Positions 34,681-45,010 of a stretch of 64,000 nt of DNA are shown here, in pieces. The notes under the pieces are model-generated. The model made no database searches. It was not told where the DNA came from and was given only the letters and a program-made list of their open reading frames with translations. How positions within the stretch are numbered: position 1 is the stretch's first letter; each line of letters opens with the position of its first letter. This DNA comes from Symsagittifera roscoffensis (taxonomy: Eukaryota > Xenacoelomorpha > Acoela > Convolutidae), in assembly GCF_963678635.1 (NCBI RefSeq), contig NC_087063.1:39880759-39944758 (forward strand), read 5' to 3'. A program made the position numbers and the translations under genes.

Positions 34681-35690
34681 TCAATAATATTTCGCGAAAC
34701 CAAGAAAGCTCATCAACTGATTTTCAGTCTTTGGCGACTTCCAAAACAGGACTGCCTCCACTGCATCAGGGTCTGGTCGGATGCCATGCTTGTCTACAAT
34801 CCTCCCAGGGTATTTTATTGAGTGCATATAGATCTCACATTTCAAGGGCTTGCTTTTCAATGCTGCCTTTTTCATGCAATCAAGCACTTCGTTCAGTCGC
34901 TCGATATGATCCTCCAGGGTTGGCATTGCAATCACCATGTCATCCACATAACACAATACCAAGTTACCATATTTCTTCGTTACTCTTGTCAGTGCCTGTG
35001 CCAGTCGATGAAATGTAGCTGTCGCGTTGCATAGGCCGAATGGCATCCTTTTCCATTGACTCAATCCCAGCTCACAAGCAAAGCCCGTTTTATCCCTGTC
35101 TTGTTTCGTAAGTGGTACCTTCCAAAAGGCCGACCCCAAATCGTGCATTCCCAAGTTTTGAAAGGCTCTCGATTTTTGTCGGGAGGGATAAGCATTATTC
35201 ACCGTGACGGAGTTCACATATCGAAACTCACAACAAAATCTCAGTTGACCTCCTTTCTTTTTGGCCATCACCACCCCACACGCCCACAGTGATTTGGATA
35301 GTTCTATCATGTCATACTCTAGCAACGTTTCTATTTCTTTTCTACATGCATCCGATTTGTGTAGGGTCCTGCGCCTCGCCCTCCTTCTGTGCAGTACCGC
35401 CGACTCCTCTAATTCTATTTCATGCTCAACAAAGTTACAGCACCCGATAACTGCTGTGTGTCTCGAAAAGACGTCCTGGTTCCTATCTAAGAAATCCTTG
35501 ATGGATTTGAGCTGTTTGTCCGTTTTTTTTGCCCTCAAGGGTTCAATTTCTGGTGATACCGGTTTATCCATTTCCAATTCCTTTGGTGTGTTTTTTTCTG
35601 GAAAACTCGAACAGCTCGAGAGTCCAACTTCTGTTTCTGACTTAAATGAAATGATAAGAACTGATGAAAATTTGAAACTCGTCAATTTAC
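34681..35690 (-). pseudogene. Gypsy copy 1 reverse transcriptase
   Basis: Ty3/gypsy RT blocks in order: MIELSKSLWACGVVMAKKK, QLRFCCEFRYVN, DLGSAFWKVPL, KTGFACELGL, RMPFGLCNATATF and LCYVDDMVIA (catalytic YVDD), then HGIRPDPDAVE and LMSFLGFAKYY in the connection. This domain fixes the superfamily. Broken fossil, still easily aligned to copy 2. Confidence 0.9.
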
Positions 35691-35870
35691 GGTAAACTGG
35701 ATACTTATATCATGGCATACTCAAGCAACGTTTTTTTCCTTTCTACACGCGTGCGATTTGCGCGGGGTCATGCGCTTCGCGCCCTCCCTCTGCGGTACTG
35801 ACGACTCCTCTAATTCTCTTTTATGCTCAACGAAAATAAAGCACACGAAATTACAGCAGACTTCTGTGTC
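35330..35870 (-). repeat. ~150-bp segment present twice between protease and RT
   Basis: The stretch around 35330-35460 (encoding EHEIELEES ... HKSDACRKE) recurs in diverged form at 35720-35860 (EHKRELEES ... RKSHACRKE). The same doubled arrangement is found in copy 2 (~52545-52690 and ~52930-53090), so it predates the copies' separation. Confidence 0.7.
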
Positions 35871-36200
35871 AAATCCCATCCGACCACATGTTTCTTTTGG
35901 TATCACGCTCAAGACAGCTCCCGTATCCAGTAGTCCTCTGAAGGCGTCTTTTTTCCGCTTGTATCTATTACATGAGCGGACACGTATGCTTCTGAACACA
36001 AGTGCATGGCATCTTCCTCTAGCGTGGCGCAATCTCCAATCGATCTCACTTCGAGTTCCTCTTGACCCACATAATTTCGACTCAGAAGGTCCTCGTTGCA
36101 CTTTATCATCGTCTTTTTATAGTTATTCAGTTCATCTATATTTAGCATGACCTCGCTTGGACCATACGCCTTAGTGTACCTGCTGTCTATTCTTAACAAT
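35700..36200 (-). pseudogene. Gypsy copy 1 aspartic protease
   Basis: LLDTGAVLSVIPKE carries the DTG of retroviral-type aspartic proteases, about 80 residues into the frame. Located between gag and RT as expected. Followed by a diverged second copy of the segment that opens RT. Broken fossil. Confidence 0.75.
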
Positions 36201-36467
36201 TTTCCGCCTCCTCCCGTCAGTAATGCTCTGATTGCTCTCGAAGGAGTCTGCGGGCTAATGTTGCGCCGATAGTCTGTATATAGTGTTTGGTATGCATCAG
36301 TGTTTGGTCACTTGGTTCACTCATACTCCTCATTACTTTGTGGCCACCAACTGTGATTTTTGACATTATTCTTGCCCTATTTTCGTGATCCCGACGGGTT
36401 TTCCTGATTCTATTTTCAAGGTGTTGCAGTTGCCTCTGATCTTCAGATTGTCTATTATCTCAGGTTC

Positions 36468-36480
36468 GGCTGTTGCTGCT
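36468..36480 (-). repeat. Target-site duplication of LINE E (left copy)
   Basis: GGCTGTTGCTGCT here and again at 40677-40689. In gypsy copies 2 and 3 the site is uninterrupted (GGCTGTTGCTGCTGAAAG), confirming the 13-bp duplication. Confidence 0.92.
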
Positions 36481-36493
36481 TTCTTTCTTTATT

Positions 36494-38885
36494 TCATTGT
36501 GGGTGCGCCGAATTTTTCCCAAGGGTCCGCTTCGCCAGCGCGACCGCACCTTCTGGGTCCTCGGTGGGAATTGACAATTCCACCGTCGTGCCTCCGAAAA
36601 TTTCTTGTCTGGCCGCTAGCGTCCCCGGACAATCGAGGAGCCAGTGTTCCACTGTTTCGTTGGCCTCCTCGCATCTGGGACAGGAGGGGCTCTCGGCGGG
36701 GTTCATCAGGGTCCTATACCCGGCCAAGAGCATGCTGTGTCCAGAGCGGAGCCTGGCTAGCATGACTGCGTCTCTTCTCGACAGAAGGGTCTTTTCGTCA
36801 CGTTCTCTTGACAGCTTTTGGTAGACTTGAGCTGTTCTGGCGTGAGAGGGGCTTGGATCTTTAATCGTACGTTTGATGGTGGCTACGGCGCTCTTGTAGG
36901 TGGTTGGTTTTGCTCTCTCCTTCAACCCAGAGGCTTCATTGGCCAGAGCTTCGGCCCTCTCGTTCCCTACAATGCCCACGTGGCTAGGGATCCACTGAAG
37001 GATGATCTCGCGGTTGAGCGTGTCAAGTTTTCTAGTGATGTTGCTCACTTCTCTGCTGTCGTTTGCCAGAGCCGATGTCAGGGCTTGGCTATCAGTGCAA
37101 GTAAGGCCCTTGTCACTGTTGTTAGGGGTGTTATCCTCCAACCACCTAACTGCAGCTCCCAGTGCCTCTTTCTCTTCGTCAAACGAGGAGGTGAGCATCC
37201 TGCCGCGAATCGTCTCGGAGAAGATTGTTTGAGGGTCGAGGGGGTCACCTGTCGTAACAACCATTGCTGAGCCTCCGTCCCTAGTCCCATCTTTGGCGGA
37301 ACCGTCTGTGTAGATGGTCCATGTGGCGTCGATGTTCCGAATCGTCTCGGTCGCCTTCTGTTTCGTCTCTTCGGAGCGTCCCAAGCCTCCGACGGTGTTG
37401 TTGACCCGCCAACGTTTCTGTGGGGTCCAAACCTCTTCCTCAATGGTGGGAAGGGGCTCCCTGTCGGCGAGCTCGTTGGGGAGGGTGGAACTGATCCTGT
37501 TGCTGAGTTCTCTCCAGCTGTCTCTGCAGAGCCCGTGAGGTTGGTCCTTCTCCAGGGCGATCCGAGCGGGGTGGCCCTCGGGGCACCTGGAGGCTCTCTC
37601 CCGGGAGTTGGCTGTGAGTCTCTGAGAGATGGTCCGGTAGCTCTGCATGCCGCTCTCCAGACGCATGGCCTCAACTGGAGTGGAGACGGCTTCCTTAGTA
37701 ACCCGACGGAGGGCCTGGTTCTGGGCGCGGTCGAGTCTGTCCATCTGGGTTTTGGAGAGCCATGGTTGGAGGCGGCAAAGCCCATGATGCTCCGCTGGGT
37801 GGCAAGAAACACTCTTACAAAGGGTTTCTTTCTCCAGCCCCAGTTTGAAGTCCCCAAGCAGGCCAGGAGGTTGCAACGTTTGCGAACCTCGTCGACCACC
37901 TTGTCGACGTGCTGCTGGAAGGACAGGGTCCTGTTGATCACCAGCCCCAGGAGTTTGGGGCAGGGATCGAACTTGAGGGTGTTACCCCCCATCGTAATGT
38001 CCGGCTTCCATCTGGCGTCCCCGGAGCTAGAGGAGAAGAAAATGACCACGCTCTTCTCACTGAGGAGCATCTTCTTCTTCTTGCAAGATGCTTCGATCTT
38101 CTGGACAGCCAGTTGGACGTATCTGCTAGCTTCTTCTTTGTTGTTGTGGCTGGACCAGATGGTGAGGTCGTCAGCGAAGAGACTATCGTTGACAAGGTCT
38201 TTGATCTCATCAGGCAAGGAGTTGATGTAAAAGATGAACAGCAGGGGGATCAGCAATCTGGTGCGGCTAAGGCTGCCGTTGAACATCACTCGGAATTGCC
38301 TGTTGCTGAGGAAGGCGTTGAACCATCTCACCAACTTGAGAGGGACGCCTGAGTCGATAATGGTGAGCATGAGATCTTCTTTCCACACCCTATCGTAGGC
38401 CCGGGAAAGGTCCAGGAGAGCCATGACGGTCCGTCTCCGTTTCTTCTCTTGGAAGCCGTCGCTGACGTCCTGGATCATCCACAGGAGCTGGTCTTCGCAA
38501 CTTCTGTTCTTCCTGAAGCCGGCCTGCGAATGGTTGAAGATGCCCCTGGCTTCCACCAGATGGTACAGACGAGTGTGAACCATCCGTTCCATGGTCTTCA
38601 CGATGCAGGAGGTGAGGCTGACGGGACGGTACGACTCGATCGAGCCCGCTGGTTTCCCTGCCTTCAGCAAAGGAATGATGGTCGCATTCCGCCAAGCCTG
38701 CGGCACTTCCGACTCGTGGAGCGACTGGTTGAAGATCCCCAGCAACTCCCCCTCGCTAGAGGTCCCAAGGCTTTCAGGAAGCTGGGGGGGATGTCGTTGG
38801 GGCCAGCCGCTCCGTTCTTCCTCATCTTCTTGATGGCTCTGTTCAGCTCCTCAATGCTGAATTCTGCTGTGGAGCTGTCGTCCAC
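36494..38885 (-). pseudogene. LINE E reverse transcriptase, RNase H and zinc knuckle
   Basis: RT: IIPLLKAGKPAGSIESYRPV, AGFRKNRSCEDQLL, LLDLSRAYDRVWKEDL and SLFADDLTIW. The PQG block before PLLFIFYIN is missing, apparently through a small in-frame loss, which alone would kill the enzyme. A frame change near 37760 leads into RNase H: IYTDGSAKDG, DEEKEALGAAV, CTDSQAL and WIPSHVGIVGNERAEALA; the last catalytic Asp is Glu here. A C-terminal CCHC follows (CPRCEEANETVEHWLLDC) near 36680. RT starts in another frame (38885-38664) than its main body (38745 leftward). Confidence 0.85.
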
Positions 38886-40615
38886 ACTGGGGCGTTGCCT
38901 CTGATCTTGGCAAGTCTATTTTTCTCCCTTTCCTCTCTAGAGAACTCCAGCTTGCTCACCTTGGCATAATGAGCAGCGAAGGCATCGGCTTTGCTCTCGT
39001 TAGAGACAAGGACCTTGCCGTTGTGCCGGATCGCCTCGTTAGGGCAGCACGAGTCCGGCTTGCCGCTGATGGAGCCAAGGATGCCCCACGTCTTCTTGTA
39101 GTCCTTGGAAGACTCTAAGGTGTCGACAAATTCGGTCCACCTTTTCTCTTTTTCCGCAGACACGGCTTCGGTAACCTCTCCGCAGGCGGTGACCCATTCT
39201 TGGCGGTGGGCGTTGATCCGCCTGCGGAAGAAGTTCCTCTTCTTGACCAAGGCTCTGACGGTCGCAGAAATGCCCGCGTTGCGATGTTTACCGGGCTTCG
39301 TCTTCCCCACACGTCGGCCATCCACTCCTCTGCTGTCTTGAAGCTGTGATTGGTCCCACAGCTGGGAGTGGCCATTGAGGTCGCCCCCGAAGAAGCTGTT
39401 TTTGTCAGCTGGGAGGTTGTCAAGAACCAACACTTCTTTGGTGTTTGTTACCCTGTTGGGCGGAATGTAGAGATTGTGGAGCGTGATCCAGCTTTTCTTG
39501 CTCAGCCGGATTTTGAGGCGGGACGACTCCACATTACCCGTCATCTGGTTCCAACAGGGGCGGTACTCGAAAGCTATGTCTTTCTTCAAGAAGCTGATGA
39601 GGCCGCCGCCTGGTTTGGGTCCTCTACGATCTGCCCTGACCGTGCTGTATCCCTCGATCCTCGGAGTCTTGTCTTTCTCGCGGAGCTTGGACTCTTGGAT
39701 CAGAGCGATATCCATGTCCAGATTCTTCATCCTTTCTCCGAGTTCGCTGATCTTCAGTTTAATGCCGTCAGCATTCCACTGAAGGAGTCTAAGTGTCCCT
39801 TTCGGCACGAACCTAGCTCTGCTGCCACGCTCTTCTGCGTCTTGCTCGTTGCCAGGCTGAGAGTTAGTGGGGACACACCCGCAGGTCCAGGACAGGCCGC
39901 CTGCGTACATCTCCACCTGGTCCCGCGTAGACCCGCGCCGGCCGACACACACCTTGTGGAACAGGCCTTTGCAGTCTGTGCAAGCGATCCCCGTCGTGTT
40001 ACGGGCAATCGTCTTCTTGCACCCTTTGCAGGTGCGCTTCTCTCCCGTGTCGGGATCCGGCTGGGAAGAAGAGAGGCTGCTCACCTCCCTGCCGGCAATC
40101 GTCAAATAGGGATGAAGCGGAGCGGTGTCGTGTTGGGGGCAGCTCCAGTCTCCCGTGGCGTATCTGCTACGCTTGCTGCATTTCTTGTGGCACTTCACCT
40201 GACACTCGGGCTCGCTGCACGTGAGCCATGGTCGGTGAGGGCGGACAATCCCCATGCAGGAGATACAAGTGCCGCTGGGCCGTGCTGGGATCGCTGTCGG
40301 AGGCTCTACAACGGTTCCGCCGTGTGACCGGCATCTCCACTCTGGTTGACTCCCATATCTGCTCATCCCGCTGCATTCTTTCTTCTCGTGGCATCTAGCA
40401 GTGCACCCGGCCTCGCTGCACTCCAAGGACGGAGCGCCACTGCGGAGGGTCACATTGCAGGACGAGCAACTGGGACCAGGGTTAGACTCGACGTCTCCAG
40501 CTCTGAGTAGCTCACAGGGGTCGTGCACTGGAACCACGCCCCTGTTAGACAAAAACCCGGATGCGCGACTGGTGGGTGTCCATTCCAGGCCGGGGGCCTG
40601 TGAAGGTCCATCCAC
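38843..40615 (-). pseudogene. LINE E ORF: 2A, three PHD-like fingers, partial endonuclease
   Basis: 590-codon open frame that stays open to the 5' edge of the insertion; numbering starts at a GTG at 40615. No ATG lies in frame before the 2A (residues 41-48). Fingers: C50-H98 (ending CRSH), C117-H162 (ending CPQH) and C196-~C245 (a canonical C4HC3 with H220/C223). The endonuclease begins near residue 272: LLQWNADGI, LIQESKL, NLYIPPN and FFGGDLNGHSQLWD are present, but the C-terminal half with the SDH motif is absent, the frame passing straight into an Arg/Lys-rich linker. An internal deletion is the simplest reading. It ends at a stop just inside the RT N-terminal region. Confidence 0.8.
40472..40495 (-). 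other. 2A ribosome-skipping motif (DVESNPGP)
   Basis: Residues 37-48 read LLRAGDVESNPGP (AG at 39-40), matching the D-V/I-E-x-N-P-G-P consensus of picornaviral 2A, with the usual Leu-rich lead-in. Skipping would separate Gly47 from Pro48. 2A motifs are documented in L1Tc and in several animal LINEs. Activity is inferred. Confidence 0.85.
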
Positions 40616-40689
40616 GAAGAGAGGAGGTTTCGTATGGAATCCAGTTTGCCACGTGAAGGCACTCCTCTTCGAACTGGGCTGTTGCTGCT

Positions 40690-42430
40690 GAAAGTATCTC
40701 GTATCTTTGCTGTTTGTCTATTTCCTGTTTCAGCCTTTGCTCGATTTCCTTCGTTGCCAAATTTTGTTTCACTTTGTTTATTGCGACTGCTGCCGCCTTC
40801 TGATAGTTTGTTTCCAGCTCACCTTTCGTTGTTGTTCCCTCGGTGTCTTTCTCTTCGGTTAGCGCCTGCACAGATTTCGTCGACAATTAATTACTTATCC
40901 AGTCCTTGTTCTGCAAGTCATCTTAAGCCTGTCGATTCTTCGTATATTGCACGGCCCGTAGCGCTAACTTGTGTTTCAGGTGATTATGATTTTTCACTGC
41001 TTCCCAAAACAGAAGACACTCCGTCCTAAAATGAATTTCTTGATTACAGAAGAAGCATCTTGCATCAATCTTCATCATCAACCCACTAAAGAACTCATGT
41101 TCCTTCATCTGATTTATGTCGTCCTCATGTGGTGTACACCTCAGGCTTTTCATCCCTTGTTTGTAAGAGGTACAATCATCTAGGTGATGTTCTGCAGATC
41201 CACAATTCGCACAAGACCTTCGCTTGTTCATATCGTCTCTCGGTTTGTAACAGGTCGACATTTGTTGTTGGCTTTCCCCTTGCAGATTTCGGTTGTCTGA
41301 AAATGAATACTTCTTCAGTTTCATTAAGATATACTCTCTAGATTTTTGTCTCATCCCTTCCGGGGTTGGTGCCTTACCTTTCGATAGCGTATAATATATT
41401 GCCAACATTGTCCTTAAGTCGTCACTTTTCACCCCGTCGATGACTTTTGAAGCAATGCTGATGGTCCTCCTGTTGGTCAATTCCTTCGGATCAAGCTCTC
41501 TAGGTCATCCAGAAATCTATCAATTGACTCGTCATCCCTCTGTCTCCTTTTTTCAAACTCATCATAGCTTGATGCCCTTTCATTCCGGATCCAAAACGAT
41601 TCAACAAAAACTCGAAGATATTGTCTGCATTATCAGGTTCTTCTTCCTTTTTGGCTACCACGCACTTCATTGCCGTGCCCTGCAGGCTTGTCTTTTATCA
41701 TTCAAGTTGTCTTGCTTAAGATGTAGCCTCATGAACTCAACCCAGGTGTCTATGCAACCATCCGAATCGTCTTTAAGTTCTTTTGTTTTCTTGAAGGTCT
41801 TTCTACACTTGCCTCATCCTCTCTCGCTTCAATCCGTCGTGCTTCTTGTGGCAAATGGTTCTTGTGTCCTCATCATCATTTTCCAGGTGTTGGCCCACGT
41901 CATGGCATCTGCTGTTGCTTTGCGTGTGCGTTTGATTCCCTCGGTGCTGTCGTTGAAGTTGATGTGCTTCCTTTAGTTACCGTTTCACGTCCTATGATGT
42001 TGTGTACCCGATGTAATGGAGTAGCTTCTTGCTTCTTGCGGTGCGGTGCTGTTCCGCGAAGTCCGCCCTTGGTCCAGGTTGATTCGCTATTTTCTCTGGT
42101 GCTGTTCTGTCGTGAATGATGGAGTTTCTTAAGAGCGCATCCAATTTAGACAGCATAGCACAAGAATTTTCTGCTTGGTCTCTGCTCATCGTGTCCATTC
42201 TCGTTTCCAGACTCCAGAGTTTTTAATTTACAGTCTCATACCGCATTTTTATTTCTTCCATATCCCTCTTGTTGAACTTCTCCCGTTCCTTGTCTGTCGT
42301 CTCCAATCTTTCAGCCATCTGTAGCAGCTTCTCTTCAATTGCTCTTGCTAAGGTGAAGTATGTACCAAGGTTTTCATTTTTATCATGTCGGGCTTCTCTC
42401 CTCATTTCTATTTTATCAAGTCGGACTTCG
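40690..42430 (-). pseudogene. Gypsy copy 1 gag
   Basis: Helical N-terminal part (ERLETTDKEREKFNKRDMEE near 42300), a matrix/capsid-like middle, and a nucleocapsid with two CCHC knuckles, CANCGSAEHHLDDC (~41200) and CFFCNQEIHFRTEC (~41050). Gag packages element RNA. A Gln/Lys-rich tail leads toward protease. Near-identical copies at 53593-55440 and 60697-62550. Broken fossil. Confidence 0.8.
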
Positions 42431-42669
42431 TTTTTTATTCACAGTTCTTTCTATGTACAATTCTGTTATACAGATGTAAACGTAAAAATGTCAAAAAAAC
42501 CTACAACTCTCTTGGTATTTTAGACCTTTTAAAACAATTTCAGTTGAATATTTAACAGTCCGATTTAAAACTTAGTTTTCTTGGTGTTTAATCTGGTTCC
42601 CAAGGAGCTATCTATGACTCTCGATTCCTATTCCACTAGGGTTGCCCCTTTTTTTCACCTTCCCCTGAC

Positions 42670-42995
42670 ACAATTTTGGGAGACTCAATTTAAAATCCTA
42701 GGACTAAGTGTTGGGACACTTAATTTACTATCCCAGGACCAAGTGTTGCGACACTTAATTTACTATCCCAGGAAGAAGTGCTGGGTCACTTAAATTACTA
42801 TCCCAGGACTAAGTGTCGGGACACTTAATTTGCTATCCCAGGACTAAGTGTTGGGACACTTAATTTACTATCCGAGGACTAAGTGTTGGGACATTTATTT
42901 TACTATCCTAGGACTAAGAGCTGGGACCCTTAATTTACTATCATAAGATCCAAGTATTGGGACCTTTAATTTGCTATCCCAGGACTCAAGTGTTG
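42670..42995. repeat. 35-bp leader minisatellite, copy 1
   Basis: About nine to ten tandem copies of a 35-bp unit (AGTGTTGGGACACTTAATTT inside it) between gag and the LTR. Present at the same place in every gypsy copy here. Confidence 0.9.
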
Positions 42996-44430
42996 TAGTG
43001 CTTGGCAGTTGATTTGCCTTCCCAGTACTGCCTTAGGAACTCGTGTAAATTGCCCCCACTCCCCAAATTTTCAACAAAGTTTATCTGAATTTCTCGAAAA
43101 TGTCTTGCTCTTCCTCAATCAACTGCAATTGAAAAGTCAAAATGTGATCCTTATGCCAGGTTAGGATTGAAAATGTAACCCATTCTTTTCGAAAATCTCT
43201 CAGTAAAAATTCAAAATTTGTTAAAAAATATCTAAGAATAAAAGTTTTTTGATTCAAGTTTGACGAAAGCTTGCTCTAAAAAAATTGAGTTTTACCTGGT
43301 TGTCACGCGTTCTTCCTCCCTTTAACCTTGCTATTCTGGGTTTCCAATGAAATATCTATTTCCGATACCCCCAACTGATCCGGCCAGGTTACCTACCTTA
43401 TCTCGAGTTTACTACCAAGTAACTTCGCCTTTCAACTCTTGTTTTGAGTCTGTATACTGATTAATCTAGACTCCAGTTAATCTATTGTATTTAAATCGAC
43501 AATAACGATTGTATAGTTATGGTAATGAGACCCCCTTTTTATAATTTCCAAAAACCAACCTCGATCTTAACCAACCCCTCTGTCTAACTTCCCCCTATCT
43601 AGCCCCTCACTTAAGCCGAAAATCACCTTAAGCGCGATGGGTGTATTTCATTCAAGAGAAAACCCGTAGAACCTGTTTCCAAGCTCTCTTCATGTAAAAA
43701 TGTTTCCTGAAAACTGTGGGGTAGCCGCTTATTAATTTTTAAACTTATCTCTTATAGTATAAAGATTTTAAATAATATTTAAAAGATAGCACACCCCGTT
43801 GATCCCCTCTGTGTGTCACACTGCTCTGGTCACACTATTGGTAGTCTTTTCCCGGTAGTGTCCTCTCTCGATTACCAGATCTCAGTCGTACAAAGCAGTT
43901 TGCTATCAGTCTGGTCACCTCTTCCAGTGAAGTCTCCCAGTGGTTCTCCAAGGTTGCAAGGCTATCTGAAAACCCTTTCAACGCTCCGTATTCGGGCACC
44001 TGCTGAATACCTGCCGTTTGATCGAAACGATCGATCTCATTAAACAACAGTATGAGTATACTTTTAAGTAAAATGAAGGTACGATTCAACTAACCTGGAT
44101 ATCAAATCATTGTCCTTTTTCAGTTCATCTATGGTTTTTTTTCCTATTTCTAATCTTCGGTTTTTGTTTCGCTATTTGTCTTTTGTCCCTTTTCTGTTCA
44201 TGTAGAGGCCCCCATACCCAGTTAGCTAGGCTTCGTATCAGAACGCGCACTGAGAAATTTTTGCAAGTTTATTTAAAAAGCTATCACGGTACAACCAGAA
44301 GGTGGACACGTTCCAATTGAACCGTGCCACCGGTCCTTTATAATGGGCATGTAACACGGAGCTGCGTCAAAAGGGATCAATCCGGTAGTCTTGATGTCGT
44401 GAAACACCCAGGAGCGCCATAAAAACACAA
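42996..44430 (-). other. Gypsy leader (untranslated) region
   Basis: AT-rich, without coding frames. Next to the LTR, on the element strand, TGGCGCTCCTGGGTG begins ~10 nt inside and might be a tRNA primer-binding site, but I could not match a tRNA. The same region is at 46131-47571, and partially at 56013-56704 and 63119-64000. Confidence 0.55.
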
Positions 44431-44990
44431 TGAAACAGTCGTCTGCCTATGTCAAACGTGAGGTTAGGAAGAATAAGCACTATAACCATTGGCTCAAGGG
44501 TCAGGGACACTATCTCTTGTACTTTTTTTACCTCATTCAATCGTAGCCAATTCAGCTCGCGTAAGACACGAGACTACAAAATCGTGTCACAGCTTAAATG
44601 CCACTACCAAAATACCCCAGACTCTAGAAAAAAGAAAGTCTCCATGGCTAGGTCTCTAAATATCTAAAACAAGCGAACGCCATTAAAAACAGGACTGGAA
44701 GCTCTACTATACCTATAGGTTTCATTCGACAGTGGACTTTTGATTCATTTCAGATGGATCAACTTAGAACTTGCCTTTTCTCAACATACTCACATAAAGT
44801 GCATCCAAAAAATTAAATTAAAAACTCACATAGTGACAAGACTCCAGAATTGGGTAAAATATATAAGTAAAGCAATTCTAGAATTTTTTTAGCATAGGTA
44901 GTTTTAAATCAAGAAGTTCACTCGTCTGCCTGCCCAATTAGGGTTTTTTTTCCGCCCAGCGATTGTTGTTCTCGTAGGACTTTGCGATGC
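44431..44990 (-). repeat. Partial LTR
   Basis: Starts TGAAACAGTCGTCTGCC like the full LTRs and matches them to about 44990, where it meets a ~20-bp filler and then a second copy of the gag start. Confidence 0.8.
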
Positions 44991-45010
44991 TTCCCGTTTG
45001 ATTCTCCATT

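Larger units (their letters stand above)
36481..40676 (-). mobile_element. LINE E, Ingi-like LINE with 2A motif, PHD fingers, EN, RT and RNase H
   Basis: A 4196-bp minus-strand insertion in the gypsy gag-protease interval with a 13-bp TSD and an A-rich 3' end (AATAAAGAAAGAA). Order: 2A motif, three PHD-like fingers, APE endonuclease (incomplete), RT with FADD, RNase H, CCHC knuckle. RNase H after RT plus the RT style (RWKPDITMGG ... LGLVINRTLSFQQHV) points to the Ingi/I group, whose trypanosome member L1Tc also has a 2A. GC content is much higher than its surroundings, so it is a later arrival. Dead: internal losses in the endonuclease and RT, and at least two frame changes. Confidence 0.85.

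Noticed and set aside
37078-38904. Long plus-strand open frames opposite LINE E
   Set aside because: They are antisense shadows of the GC-rich RT and RNase H coding sequence.
42670-42995. CRISPR-like array
   Set aside because: Units are contiguous 35-bp tandem repeats without unique spacers, in an animal genome and inside a retrotransposon leader.
44395-44420. Assigning the primer tRNA of the gypsy element
   Set aside because: TGGCGCTCCTGGGTG is in a plausible place, but I could not match it to a specific tRNA 3' end.
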